Assembly (NCBI GenBank): GCA_027422505.1
Contig: JAPQWV010000001.1
Coordinates: 3,906,001-3,970,000 of the forward strand
Source of the DNA: Craterostigma plantagineum
Lineage: Eukaryota; Streptophyta; Magnoliopsida; Lamiales; Linderniaceae
Direction: 5' to 3'
DNA length: 64,000 nucleotides
The notes under the pieces were generated by a model. The model was not told where the DNA came from. It worked only from the letters and a program-made list of their open reading frames with translations, and searched no databases. The first letter of the stretch is position 1. Every line of letters begins with the position of its first letter. Made by a program: the position numbers and the translations under genes. Shown here piece by piece: positions 34,320 to 45,598 of this stretch.

Positions 34320-36569
34320 ATCTCTTCACATTATCATATATCACCATGTGATTATATGATAAGATCACCTTTTAGAGCTTCGACTTCTCAAGCTAGAGAA
34401 TCAACCTCTGATGATTACCTACAAAATAAAGTAGAAGAATTAAGAATTAATTCTGATAATATTGTTCACGTTGTTTTCAAAAATCAAGACGAGGAAATAA
34501 CCGAGTCAGAAATGGATTGTGTTTAATGGATTTTAAACCAAAAATCGATTTTAGTCCGGGTTCACCGGCTATAAAGAAAATTCAACAAGAATTCTTTCAA
34601 CCCAAATGGGAACTTTTTAGAAAATGGGTTTTCGAAAATTTTAACAAAGAAGATAAAATATTTTCCAAGAAAATTTTTACAAAGACTTAGAAAACCAAAT
34701 GAAAAATTACCTTTCGTTCCTTGGTTTTTAACAAAATATTTTAAAAATATGATTTCTGTTCTTGAAAGAAATTATAAACTCTCAACCGGAAAAAATCTTA
34801 CTTCAGTTTTTCCTCCTCAAACTAGTTTCCAAATGGAAAAAGAGAATGAACTTAGATTTTTTAATGCTTTTCAAAAATTATTTGAAAAAGAAAACGAGAC
34901 GCTTTCTGTTACTATTAATCATATTAATAGCCTTTTAAAGCAACAAAAGTATACTAATATGTATGTTATTGTTTTAGGAGAACAAATTTCTTTATTAAAG
35001 AAAAATAATGAGGAAATTTCATCCTCGATAAAAGACATAAAAAACTTTTTATTAAAAGAAAAAAATAATTTAGAGACAGTAGATATTGCGTCTCCAAGTA
35101 TTCAACCTCCTCCTGAAGTTACAGATTTTAAATTAAAATCTATTTCCCAAATTGAGAAATTACTTGAAGAAAAACTTCAAAATCTTAAGCTTAATACTTT
35201 AAGCGAAGAATTTGAAAATCAATTAGAAAATTCCGATAATTTTCAAAATACTTTTAATCAAGAAATTAATAAACTTAAGCATACTAAATATGCTGATAGG
35301 CCAACTCAAAGTAAATATTATTACCCTAGGCCTACTCCTCAAGACATCTTGTTCGAAGAACAAGAATTTATGCTCAACAATTCGTATAATGGGAGATGCA
35401 TATACGAATGGAACCTAGACGGTTATACAGAAAGACAAATTTATAATATGATACATAGGATGCTTATGTATAGCACAATTTGCAAAGCTAATCAAAATAA
35501 TGATAGAGCTGTTGCAAAAATAGTAGCTGGCTTTACTGGTCAGTTAAAAGGATGGGGGATAATTATTTATCTCAACGTGAAAAAGAAGATATTTATCTTA
35601 CCGTTAAAGAAGAAAATGGTCAACAAACAGACAATGTTGTTTACACACTTTGTGTTAACATCATTGAACATTTCACAGGCCGATGGTCTGACAATTCTGA
35701 AAATATCAGAACTCTACTTCAAAATCTTAGGGGTAAGACCCTTACATCTTTTAGATGGTATAAGGATACTTTCCTTAGTCGAGTCATGGAACTTCCTGAG
35801 TCTAATAGTACTCATTGGAAATCCAAATTTATTGATGGATTGCCATCACTCTTTGCAGAAAGAGTTAGGAATAACTTTAGAAAACGAGAATCAAGTTTTG
35901 ATTATAACTCCTATACTTACGGTAAACTTATAGGAACTTGCATATAAGAAGGTTTAGCCTTATGCAATGAAATAAAATTAAATAAACAAGTCAAGAGACA
36001 TTCTCTAGACGAAAAGAAACAGTTAGGATTGGCCAATTTTTTGCATGGAAAATCCCTCTACGAGTAAAACTCGTAAAGAACATAAAACTAAAAGGTATTC
36101 TTCTAAACAATACGAAAGAAGAAAAAATAGTAAATTTAAAAGAAGAGAACAAAAATCCTCTAAAGATAATAATTATCAATACAAAAATAAATTTCCTCCT
36201 ATTGTCTGCCGAAAATGCGGAAAAATTGGTCATAAAGGAAGTACTTGCTGGACCAAAAAGAAAATTAATAACTTAGAAATTGACAGTGTATTAAAGGAAA
36301 CGCTATCAAAAATTCTACTTGAATCCGATAGTGAATCAGAATACTTTTCAAATGAAAATAACCTCATTGAAGATATTTCATCAGAATCTGATGAATGTCG
36401 AAATTGTCAATTAGGACAATCTTGCCCTAAAGATTGTGATAAATCAGAATCCGAATCAGAGAATGATAATTTATATCAAATTATTTCTCAATTTCAGGAA
36501 ATTAACGTTCTAGACAATAATCTCTTAGAAATGCTTAAAGAAACTGAAGATTCAGATTTAAAAATCTGA
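34320..36569 (+). pseudogene. Coat protein and zinc-knuckle region of the endogenous pararetrovirus
   Basis: The open piece at 34749-35933 carries a coiled-coil-like Glu/Lys-rich segment and the core stretch ending RMLMYSTICKANQNNDRAV. The frame is broken near 35550; the core continues in another frame to 35947 (NNFRKRESSFDYNSYTYGKL). After a second break, 36045-36569 is basic and holds a CCHC knuckle (VCRKCGKIGHKGSTC) followed by acidic Ser/Glu runs and a second Cys cluster (CRNCQLGQSCPKDC). This layout fits a caulimovirid coat protein: capsid core, basic RNA-binding zinc finger, acidic tail. 34320-34748 holds remnants of the linker in several frames. Confidence 0.75.
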
Positions 36570-36640
36570 TCATCAGAAGAATTATTCAAAATGAAGAAGA
36601 AATTTCTAAAGAAATTACTCCAAAATCTGAACCCTATAAA

Positions 36641-38779
36641 ATGTCAGAAGTAATGAAACTACTTCGAAACAAAAATAGATATAATGAATCTCCAGTTAAT
36701 ATCAAAGATTTAACTGTAGAAATTTCGATTCTTAAAACAGTAATTAAAGAATTAAAATTAAGTAATAATAACTTAGAAAGAAGACTTTCTAAGCTTGAAA
36801 AGGGAAAAGAAATCTTAGATGAATCATCTAAATCTCTGGATGAATTTGTTAGTACGACAGAAAATGATAATTTTCTTTCTACTCTCGAAGTCATCACTTC
36901 TAAAAAATGGTTAGTGAAAATCTCACCACTTATTGATAAAAAATTATCAAAAAGATCTTATTGCTCTCATTGATAGCGGTGCAAATTTAAACTGTATCCA
37001 ATAAGGTATAATACCTACTCAATATTTTTATAAGACAACTCATTCTCTCAGCTCTGCCAGCGGAGAAAGGTTGCAAATCAATTACAAAATTCCTAAGGCC
37101 TATATTTGTAAAAATAAGGTCTGTATCCCTACATCTTTCTTGCTAGTCCAAAACCAAGTAATTCTTGGTACTCCGTTCCTTAGGAAAATATTTCCCATCA
37201 CTAATATTGATGAACGAGGATTTAGAGGAAGCTTCGGAAATAAAGAAGTATACTTTAAATTCATTACTGAACCAATTTCACGAATTCTTAGTGAAATCAA
37301 GGATTCTATTCTTATTAAAGCAAAAGAAAATCAGATAAATTATCTAAAACAAGAAATTAGTATACTTACGATCGAGGATAAAATCCAAAATCCTAAGTTA
37401 CAAGAAAAGTTAAATTAATTTATAACGAATTTACATTGCAAATATGCAATGATCTTCCAAATGCATTCTGGAATAGGAAGAAACATATTGTTTCTTTACC
37501 CTATGAGAAAGATTTTAGTGAAAAAAATATTTCCACGAAAGCTCGTCCTTGTGAAATGAATGCTGAATTATTAGAATTGTGTAAAACCGTCAAAGTCTCC
37601 TTGATCTTGTACTGCATTCTATGTTAATGATGCAGCAGAAAAGGAAAGAGGAGCACCCAGGTTAGTAATCAATTACAAACCTTTAAATAAAGTTTTAAAA
37701 TGGATTAGATATCCTATTCCTAATAAAAAGGATTTACTTGATCGATTGCATAATGCAATTTTATTTTCAATATTTGATTCAAAATCTGGTTTTTGGCAAA
37801 TCCAAGTTGAAGAAAAAGATCGGTACAAAACCGCTTTAACAGTCCCAATTGGACAATTTGAATGGAAAGTTATGCCTTTTGGTTTGAAAAATGCTCCTTC
37901 AGAATTTCAAAATATTATGAATGATATATTCATTCCTTATAGTAATTTTATAATTGTTTATATTGATGATATTTTAATATTTTCTAAGATATCGAAACAC
38001 ATTTTAAACATTTAGATATTTTTTAAAAAAGAATTATTCAAAATGGGTTAGTTATATCTAGTCCAAAAATGATTTTACTTCAAACAAAAGTTAGATTTTT
38101 GGGTCATACTATTGAAAAGGGTAGTATTACTCCAATTAATTGAAGCATTGAATTTGCGTCAAAATATCCTGACCAAATTTTAGACAAAACTCAATTACAA
38201 AGATTTTTAGGAAGTTTAAATTATATTTCTCCTTATTACAAAAATCTTGCAATTGATACATCTATTTTATATGATAGATTAAAAAAGATGCCTTGTCAGT
38301 GGACAAATAGTCATAGTGAGGCAATTAAGAAAATTAAAAGTAAAGTCACTCATCTTCCTTGTCTCATGCTTGGTAATCCTAATTGGCAAAAAATTATTGA
38401 GACAGATGCGTCTGATATTGGATTTGGAGGAATATTAAAAGAAGTTTCTCCAGATGACGAATTTGAGCATCTTGTTAGATTCCATTCAGGAAAATGGAAT
38501 AATGCTCAGAAAAATTATGCTATTATAGCCAGAGAAGTTCTCGCTATAGTAAAATGTTTTTTAAAATTTCAAGATGATCTTTACAACCAAAAGTTTTTAA
38601 TAAAAACTGATTGTCAAGCTGCGAAATTCATGTTTCAAAAGGATTTCAAGCACAATGTCTCGAAACAAATGTTTGCGAGATGGCAGACTCATTTAGCCCC
38701 TTTTGACTTTGAAATAATTTATAAAGAGGGAAGTGATAATAGTCTTCCTGATTATCTTACACGTGAATATTTAACATGA
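36641..38779 (+). pseudogene. Protease, reverse transcriptase and RNase H region of the endogenous pararetrovirus
   Basis: The segment is split over several frames. The aspartic protease active site DSGA is at 36972-36983, followed within a few codons by a stop; its C-terminal lobe shows ILGTPFLRKIFP near 37170. RT follows: VINYKPLNK near 37670, FDSKSGFWQIQVEEKDRYKT, MPFGLKNAPSEFQNIMN, and the catalytic YIDD at 37959-37970. RNase H begins IIETDASDIGFGG near 38397 and ends at DYLTREYLT before TGA 38777-38779. The order PR-RT-RH without integrase is diagnostic of Caulimoviridae against LTR retrotransposons. The breaks show this copy cannot make the enzyme. Confidence 0.9.
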
Positions 38780-38798
38780 GTTTTTGCAAATTGCAGCA

Positions 38799-40407
38799 AT
38801 GTCCCAATATGGGAGAGGTTTCGCCTCTAATAGAGGTGGACGTGGTCGTGGTGGTCGTATTATCGCCCAAATGGGTAACAAGAAACTTGTGAAAGAAAAT
38901 CTTTCACAATTTTCTGCATCTTCAAGCAACGGTTGGAATGAGGACGATCCAATCTATAAAGAGTTTCTTACAAAAGGCGCAATCGCAAAATAAAGAAGGT
39001 ACTTCTTTTGCAAAAATAATTGCAGATGACGACGATGACGTCGATTATGAAAAAAAAGAATCGCACAAAGGTAATACTTCTGTTAGAATTCAAAGATTTA
39101 AAATGGTCTGATGAACCTTGGACTTTAATGTCAAGGTTAGACAGAGCATCATATGCTGCCACTTTCTATAAAAATCGTGATACTTATGAAAATATTCTTA
39201 AGTCCACGGGAACATGTGATTTTGATCACTTTAATGCGGAAAATTCCCCAATTGCTTTGAAAAAGGGTTATACATTTAGTAAAATTATTTTCAAGCAAAT
39301 TATTTCTCCAGAAAAATGGGCTATTCACCCATTAAAGGATAGGGAATATTTCCATCCTGAGTTAAAAACTCTTATTAAATTTAACTATTATATCGATGCT
39401 TTCTATAAAGTATTTTTATATCAGAATGAAAGTAAAAAAAACATTCGTGGTGGATTAAAATTTGTGCGGAAGTTTATAAATCCGAAATTCCAAATTGGTT
39501 TTATCAATGGTGGCTTCATTATGGAGCTACAATTGAAATTCTTAAGGAATTCCTTTTTTGGATTATATCAAGAATGGGTCAAAGTTTCTCCGATTCTTAT
39601 AGAAACGGAATATAAACATGAATGTATTGAAGGAATGGCTTCTTTACATATTTATATTGAATTTAGTATTCCATGGATATGGAGATGGACTCCTGAAGTG
39701 GATTATACCCAACAAAAAATGACATGTCTTAAAAGAAACTTTTATATAAACTTTTGGAAAAAAATGATAAGAAAAACAGCTACTGGTGAATATGAAAGCC
39801 AGCAGACGATCGACAAGATCGAAGAAAAAATTTCTCTATATAAAAATGCGATTAATAATCGTGAACAAAGAGAAGCTCCTAGTCCTTTTGAGATGGTTTC
39901 TCAAAGGATTAAAAGGGTAAAATGAAGCCCAATGAAATTATTGATGTCTACTTCGAAGAAATGAAGAAAGACATTGCGAAGAATTTTGGTATGGATATTG
40001 GAGATATTTCCATGGGAACATCTTCAAAGAATGAAACGAAGACTTTTGCCTTGCTGGTGAAGGACAAGATCCGGAAAATCCGGATGATTTTTCTATTGAA
40101 GAAATAATAGGAGATAATGCGATGGACCTCATGAGACAAGAAATTGCAATTATTAAAGATAAAGTGGCGCAAATAGTTAAGACCCGTGAAGAAATAAAGG
40201 AGTCTAACGCCAAAGATGCTCTCAAGATTAAAGAAAAACTCATAAAAGGTTGATGGCGACTTCAACGAAGGAAATTGGATCACTATTAGCTTTAATAAAG
40301 CTAAAGATAAGTTTGAAGACTTTCTTGCCAAATTGAGTACAACTGTCAAGATTCCCTCGACAAAATGGACAGCTATGAAGAAATTTATCTTCATTTTAAT
40401 TTTGTAA
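38799..40407 (+). pseudogene. Second ORF of the endogenous pararetrovirus, function unknown
   Basis: The ATG at 38799 opens a short Arg/Gly-rich start (GRGFASNRGGRGRGGR), an RGG-type nucleic-acid-binding signature. The frame stops at 38993 and homologous-looking coding continues in another frame from about 39065. That part has SDEPWTLMSRLDRASYAATF, FSKIIFKQIISPEKWAI and, near 39660, a Trp-rich FSIPWIWRWTPEVDY. It runs to 39925, then in further frames to TAA 40405-40407. The C-terminal part is helical and charged. Florendoviruses are described with a second ORF of unknown role in this place; I do not recognise a known domain. It could bind viral RNA or act in assembly or transactivation, but that is speculation. 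Confidence 0.65.
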
Positions 40408-41042
40408 TTGTCTCGTCAATATATAGTTCTGAGATTCATATGTCTCAGGTGTGCTTTCTTTTACGTCCTCTTGTACTCTCTCTCTCTCCCTTCTCTCTTG
40501 TAATTCTCCTCTACTATAAAATATTTTAAGGAATAAAAGTTGAAGTTTCCTGTACGACTCCTCCTTTAAGTAAGGTTTTCAATTTTGTTATTATATCTTT
40601 TATTTTATCTTTCTTAACCTTAATGGAAGGCTAAATTTCATCGTTAAACTACATCAAGATGCCTTAATACTTTAATCATGATTTTATATCATATTTATAT
40701 ATATATATATATTAATATGATGTATTTAATATTTTCTTTTATAAAAATCGTTTGAAAATCGATTGAAAGAATTAAAATTTGAATAAAGGTTATAATAAAA
40801 TTTGATTTTGATTAATTCGATGTCGGCTCTTGGCAAAGCCCGTGTTGCCGAAAGAAAGTAGCGATGAATTAATTAAATAAAAAATTTTATTATGTAAAAA
40901 TCCTTGTATTCGACGATTTAATTCTAATAATCACAAAAATAATTTTAATTTGTTTTCGGATTAATGGTATATAGGCTGGAAAACCTTCGATTCGAAAGGG
41001 ATCAGACTGTTTACAGCCTGAGAACTGGACTGACGTCAAAAC
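40408..41042 (+). promoter_or_regulatory. Promoter and leader region of the endogenous pararetrovirus
   Basis: Non-coding DNA between the second ORF and the right terminal repeat. A CT-rich run (40475-40510) precedes TATAAAAT at 40515-40522 and AATAAA at 40532-40537. A transcript starting near 40550 would have a leader of about 550 nt before the primer site when the circle is closed, as in other caulimovirids. TGACGTCA, an as-1/CRE-type palindrome, is at 41031-41038. Roles are inferred by analogy. Confidence 0.5.
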
Positions 41043-41096
41043 AACGCCACATACCATTTTCCATTTTCTATAAATTTTTGTAAAGATATCTCCGTA
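41043..41096 (+). repeat. Right terminal repeat of the pararetrovirus copy
   Basis: Second copy of 33389-33442. It ends CTCCGTAT and is followed by non-viral TAAAGTAAGG. It lacks the primer site, so the viral sequence stops where minus-strand synthesis would have begun. Confidence 0.85.
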
Positions 41097-41966
41097 TTAA
41101 AGTAAGGAAATGAAATTAATCGCTTCTATGCCTATATGGTATATGCAATTGAAATAGGCTCTGGGCAAGCTAACTCTTCTTGCTAGGCATCATTCGTATG
41201 CCTACAATATGGTACGATAACAATTTTATTACTTTGTACAATAATGATAATAATTAATATAGTGAAAGAATGTGTCTCCTTTATAGCTATACAGATGAAA
41301 TAAAATGGAAAGTACTTTCCAAATGTGGTGTCATCCCATTTGCAATAAAACCACAAACAAGCACATGATGGGCCTAATCATATTGCTCATAACGTAAGCA
41401 AGTACTACTACTATCTATCCCCTATAATCGCTTCACCAGCCGACGATTTTCTAGAACTTTATTTGACCGTGCCTTGACAAAATGAAAATAAAAAAAAAAA
41501 AACCCAGTTCGTTATAAAATATGCTAACAGCATGTCAACGATCACCATTCGAAAAATTACCATCGTTTTTCTTCAACACATGTTCGAAAACAAGCGGTTG
41601 TTTTGTACTGTCAAGGGACAGACATTAAAACGTGAATCAAGACGTGAAAAATCCGTAGAATCTTGGGTTAAAAAAATAATGATGGAAATATATTATCCAC
41701 TCCAAATTCACCACGTACGTGTTTGTGTGTGTGTATTATATGTATGTATGCATGATAGTCATCAATTATATGTAATAAATGCCAAGTCCCACTCCATCCA
41801 AGGCCAAAGCTAATCACTTGGACAACTGGCAACTGTGAGGGTCAATATATATAAAAACCACAACAACACACTTCTCATTCTTACAGTATTTCTTCAATTA
41901 CATTAACACACACAAAAATAAAACAAAAAAGAAAGAGTTCCTAACAAAGTTCCCTTCTAAAAAAAG
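41097..41966 (+). other. Spacer and promoter of the SOFL gene
   Basis: AT-rich spacer. TATATATAAAA at 41846-41856 lies about 110 bp before the ATG and is the likely TATA box. The 5' UTR is CA-rich (ACAACAACAC, ACACACAC). The ORF at 41532-41813 shows no domain. Confidence 0.6.
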
Positions 41967-42858
41967 ATGAACAACGCTTCGACTTCAAACTGCAGCAGTG
42001 GGTGTGAGTCAGGGTGGACTACGTACTTAGATCAGCCCTCAGCTTATTCGTCACACAATAGCGATTATATCATTTCAGAAAATTACTACAGCAATATTTA
42101 TAATAATAATTACTACCAAGGTGAGAAGGAAGAAGACTGTGATGAAGAGCTCGGAGAGGATTCATCAATGGTGTCCGATGCTTCTTCGGGGCCACCTCAT
42201 CATGAAGATCCTTATAACAGTTTCTGCAGTTATTCAGTTGTTTCAGATGAGAGAAAGAAACTGAGAAACTGTGAAAGAAAAGATCAGAAAAATATTACGG
42301 AGCAGCAAAACCATTATTACAAGAACTTCTGTTTAGATGACACGGCGAGCTCGTCGGTGTTTCAGTCGGCCGATGATGATGATGACCAGGCATGTTTTCC
42401 AGGGATATTTAATAGTGTTCATCTATTTCTTTTTTTTTTTGTCTAATTTTCAGTTGCATTTAATTCAGGTTTTGTAAAAAAGGGTTTTTATCTGTTTATT
42501 TATTGGCATTTATTTTCATGGTGCTTCAGGACAATGCAACTGGTTTTTCGCAAGAGTTTTCTGAGGATGTTCAGGTAAAGTATATATATATATAATATAT
42601 ATATATATATATTTTCTATTTATCTATATGCTTTAAATCGACATTTTTGTTCCTTATATAAATGTGTGTTTTCAGGGTAATGAATCCACAAGGAAGAAGC
42701 GTTTTGGTTTATTCAAATCTACTGCTAAAGGGAAAGCAGGTGTAGATTCATTAACGTTTCTTAAAATAAAATTGATTAAACATTTATGTTAACTAATGAA
42801 AATATCTATGTCAAATATTACTTATGCAGGCAGTTTGCTGGGAAGGAAGAGGCAATAG
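41967..42858 (+). CDS. SOFL: SOB FIVE-LIKE (SOFL) protein
   Basis: Four exons were read: 41967-42389, 42530-42574, 42676-42739 and 42830-42858, giving 186 residues. SOFL domain A is CSSGCESGWTTYLDQP near residue 9; SOFL domain B is EDSSMVSDASSGPPHHED near residue 65. Both motifs define the plant SOFL family, which acts upstream in cytokinin responses in Arabidopsis. Exon 3 adds the conserved basic RKKRFGLFKST. Introns 2 and 3 are GT-AG. Intron 1 appears to use a GC donor (CAG/GCATGT), because the nearby GT alternative would create an immediate stop. Which SOFL paralogue it is cannot be told. Confidence 0.9.
42581..42614. repeat. (TA)n microsatellite in SOFL intron 2
   Basis: About 34 bp of TATATA with one interruption, directly after the exon 2 donor. 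Confidence 0.9.
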
Positions 42859-44254
42859 ATAAGCATGGAAGGCTGGTGAAAAAATGAAGCAAAATGTCCG
42901 TATTTTTTTATTTTGTTTCTATTTGCAAGTCTTTCCATTTATTTGTTTATCTGCTACATGTAACATTGGGAAAATTCAATGTAGAACCAACAAATAAATT
43001 TATTTCGAAGTTTTGTATAATCAATGAGAATATTACTGAAAATGAATGCTGAAAAGAGTAACCGTTGTCAGTTGAATTAAAATTCACAGTATAGAAAGAT
43101 TCATAAAGCCCAAGCATGATGAACCACACCAAATGATACTAATTTATTTTCTTTAAAAGCAAATAAATGTTCCCTATACTCCATCTACGCTCCACTTCTA
43201 CATGTGCAATCTTTTGTAATAAGAAGAAACTACACCAACTAAAAAACAGCATTTTTGTGTAACTATTGGTGGCAACATACATATTAATTATTGAAGCCTT
43301 GAGCCCCGTAATATCCCCATCTTAAATAAAATAAATTTGAATAGAGTCAAGAAAAATATCAATGACAAAGAGGTGCAATAAAATATGTATCTACTTCGAG
43401 GAAAATAATTGCCAGCCTAGCCAATAACTTACAAGGAAACGCCTTTTATTTATATATATAATATATATGTGTGTGTGTGTTCATACTTCATACACACACA
43501 CATGTGTGTGTGTCTTGGTCGTGCAATAATTTGGTTTAATTTTTATAGCGAAGCTACTAAAATGTAAACTCTTGAGTATAGATAGTCCTTTGTCTTTTGG
43601 GAATCAAAGAAAATTTAGGAAAAGGACAAGTGATCTCAGCTGCACGTTTATTGCTTGTCCTTTTCTATGATCACTTCATGGTACCCTCTCTATTAATAAT
43701 ACACAATAATATAGAAATATGTGTACCGACGAAATAATTCAAATACACCTAATACTAAATTCCTATCGTTTTATCCATTTTCAATATTTTCTTTTGGGTT
43801 ATTGCACGAGTGGAAAATTCCACCTAGGGTGTAATATTTTAATACTAGAAATCAATGATGAGATCATACGTTTAATAATCGTACGATGAGCTTATCCTAT
43901 CTTAAGATAATATGCACTTGTTGTCTTCATCGTTGAATCAAACCAAAATCAAACCAAATGTTACGTGTCCCAAGTCCCTACATTATAATTATTAACTTTT
44001 TTTTTCAATAGTTTCTGCATCAGACGAAACAAACAGTGAAATTTGATATCGTTGTATAGTTCGATAATTCCGAGATATTATTATTACCTAGTCACAACAT
44101 TAGTACCCAAGTTGATAGAAACGCTTGTCGTATTGCGTTAAAATAATATTTACCGATGAATAGATTTTTCGCTTGGGGATTTGCCCCGCTATCATTAATG
44201 TTCTTGGACACTTATGGGAACCAATAATTGAATGAATTCAATGGACACACGTGT
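42859..44254. other. Intergenic spacer
   Basis: 3' region of the SOFL gene and AT-rich spacer. A (TG)n/(CA)n inverted pair occurs at about 43467-43514. Nothing else supported. Confidence 0.5.
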
Positions 44255-44262
44255 GCTACGTG

Positions 44263-44876
44263 TAGGGTTGCAAACGAATCGAATCGAATCGAATATCATA
44301 ATATTCAATTTGTATTCGTTAATTTTTCCAAGTATTCGTATTCGATTCGATTCGTATTCGAATCCTAAAAATCGATTCGATTCGATTCGATAAGATATTC
44401 GAATATATTCGCGAATATTCGAATATTCGGATATTCGAAAGAAAATTTCAAATTTTTCCCCATAAAACCTGTTAGAATTAAAAAATAATTCCGAAAAATT
44501 ACAAAATCTAAGAAACAACTCAATGTTCGTATTTGCTTTTTATTTTTACACTTGGAGCGTGAGTTAAATAGATGAAGGGTTTGCTTTATTTCCTTTTATG
44601 GGTCAAAACAAATAAATAATTTGGGTCTAATATTTTATTTCGGCTTACAAGTATATATATAATATATATTATTTAAATATATATTACATTAAACGAATCG
44701 AATATTCGTTAATTTTTCGAATCGAATACAAACATATTCTTATTCGTATTCGAAATTATTCGAATCATAAAAAGTATTTGTATTCGTATTCGTATTCATT
44801 TATTTCGAATTCGAATCTTAAATTTCGAATCGAATCTCGAACCGAACCGAAAATATTCGGTTCATTTGCAACCCTA
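44263..44876. mobile_element. hAT-type non-autonomous element (MITE)
   Basis: 614 bp bounded by TAGGGTTGCAAACGAA on the left and TTCATTTGCAACCCTA on the right, an inverted repeat with perfect TAGGGTTGCAAA-type ends bar one base. It is flanked by a perfect 8-bp duplication GCTACGTG (44255-44262 and 44877-44884), the size produced by hAT transposases. The interior is packed with GAATCGAATC and TATTCG repeats and has no transposase. Confidence 0.88.
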
Positions 44877-44884
44877 GCTACGTG

Positions 44885-45442
44885 TACACATGCTTAGGAC
44901 ATTGAATCCTTGGTCAATAATTTTACTAGTATTTAATCGTCTATCCATATCCATATCATTCTATAATATCATAATCGTTTATATGTAAACTCCCGTCTAT
45001 ATAATTTGCATTGGGCTGGGCTTACCATGACTTGCGACCATTTCCGAACAAGATAAGCGCAACGCGTTGCGTTTCAGTTCAGATAGGGCGTGGCGTATTA
45101 CGTAAGTATTTCGGACAAGCAACTTATTACGTTATTGTTAAGAAACATAATTTATGACAATTATTGATCATAAGCACATTATTTAGCTTTGTTCAATATA
45201 TAGTATATATTTCAAACAATAAAAATACATAAAAAAATATTAACAAAAAAATTCGTATACATCTTATTTAATAGAATTTTCAAATGTAATTTCGCTCTCA
45301 TCGGATTGAGGCAGCACTAAAAATATTGAAAAAATAATTAATAAAGGGAACCTAAACTTAAAAAAATGTAGTATTTAGAAAATGATTCTTGTGAATATCG
45401 AAAACTATAAGATACGCATATTTTCATTGTTGTTAAACAAAG
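44885..45442. other. Intergenic spacer
   Basis: AT-rich DNA between the MITE and the LINE target duplication; no feature supported. Confidence 0.5.
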
Positions 45443-45470
45443 AATAAATTAGATAGTGAGAAGAACCTGA

Positions 45471-45528
45471 GATTTACACACACTGAAGGTGCGATTTACA
45501 CACACTGAAGGTGCGATTTACACACACA
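45471..45528 (+). repeat. 22-bp tandem repeat in the LINE 5' UTR
   Basis: GATTTACACACACTGAAGGTGC is repeated at 45471 and 45493, with a partial third copy from 45515. It lies at the very 5' end of the LINE, where repeated promoter monomers occur in some L1 families. Confidence 0.8.
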
Positions 45529-45598
45529 AGAGCGAGCAGCCGAGAGACACTGTTCCATTGATTTTGTCCTTGATTCTCCGGTGGACAACACCGCGGCT

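Larger units (their letters stand above)
33389..41096 (+). mobile_element. Endogenous pararetrovirus (Caulimoviridae, florendovirus-like), decayed single-unit copy
   Basis: About 7.7 kb with a tRNA-iMet primer site, a movement protein region, a coat/zinc-knuckle region, aspartic protease, RT (YIDD), RNase H and a further ORF, then a non-coding leader. A repeat of about 50 bp occurs at both ends (33389-33442 and 41043-41096). The distance between the repeats, about 7.65 kb, matches one caulimovirid genome, so this is one full circle opened at the primer site. Multiple stops and frame shifts break every long frame. Base composition is strongly A/T-biased compared with the neighbouring genes. 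No integrase is present. Gene order and size suit florendoviruses; genus is inference. Confidence 0.88.

Noticed and set aside
43467..43514. (TG)n/(CA)n inverted pair as a possible regulatory hairpin
   Set aside because: Simple microsatellite slippage explains it.
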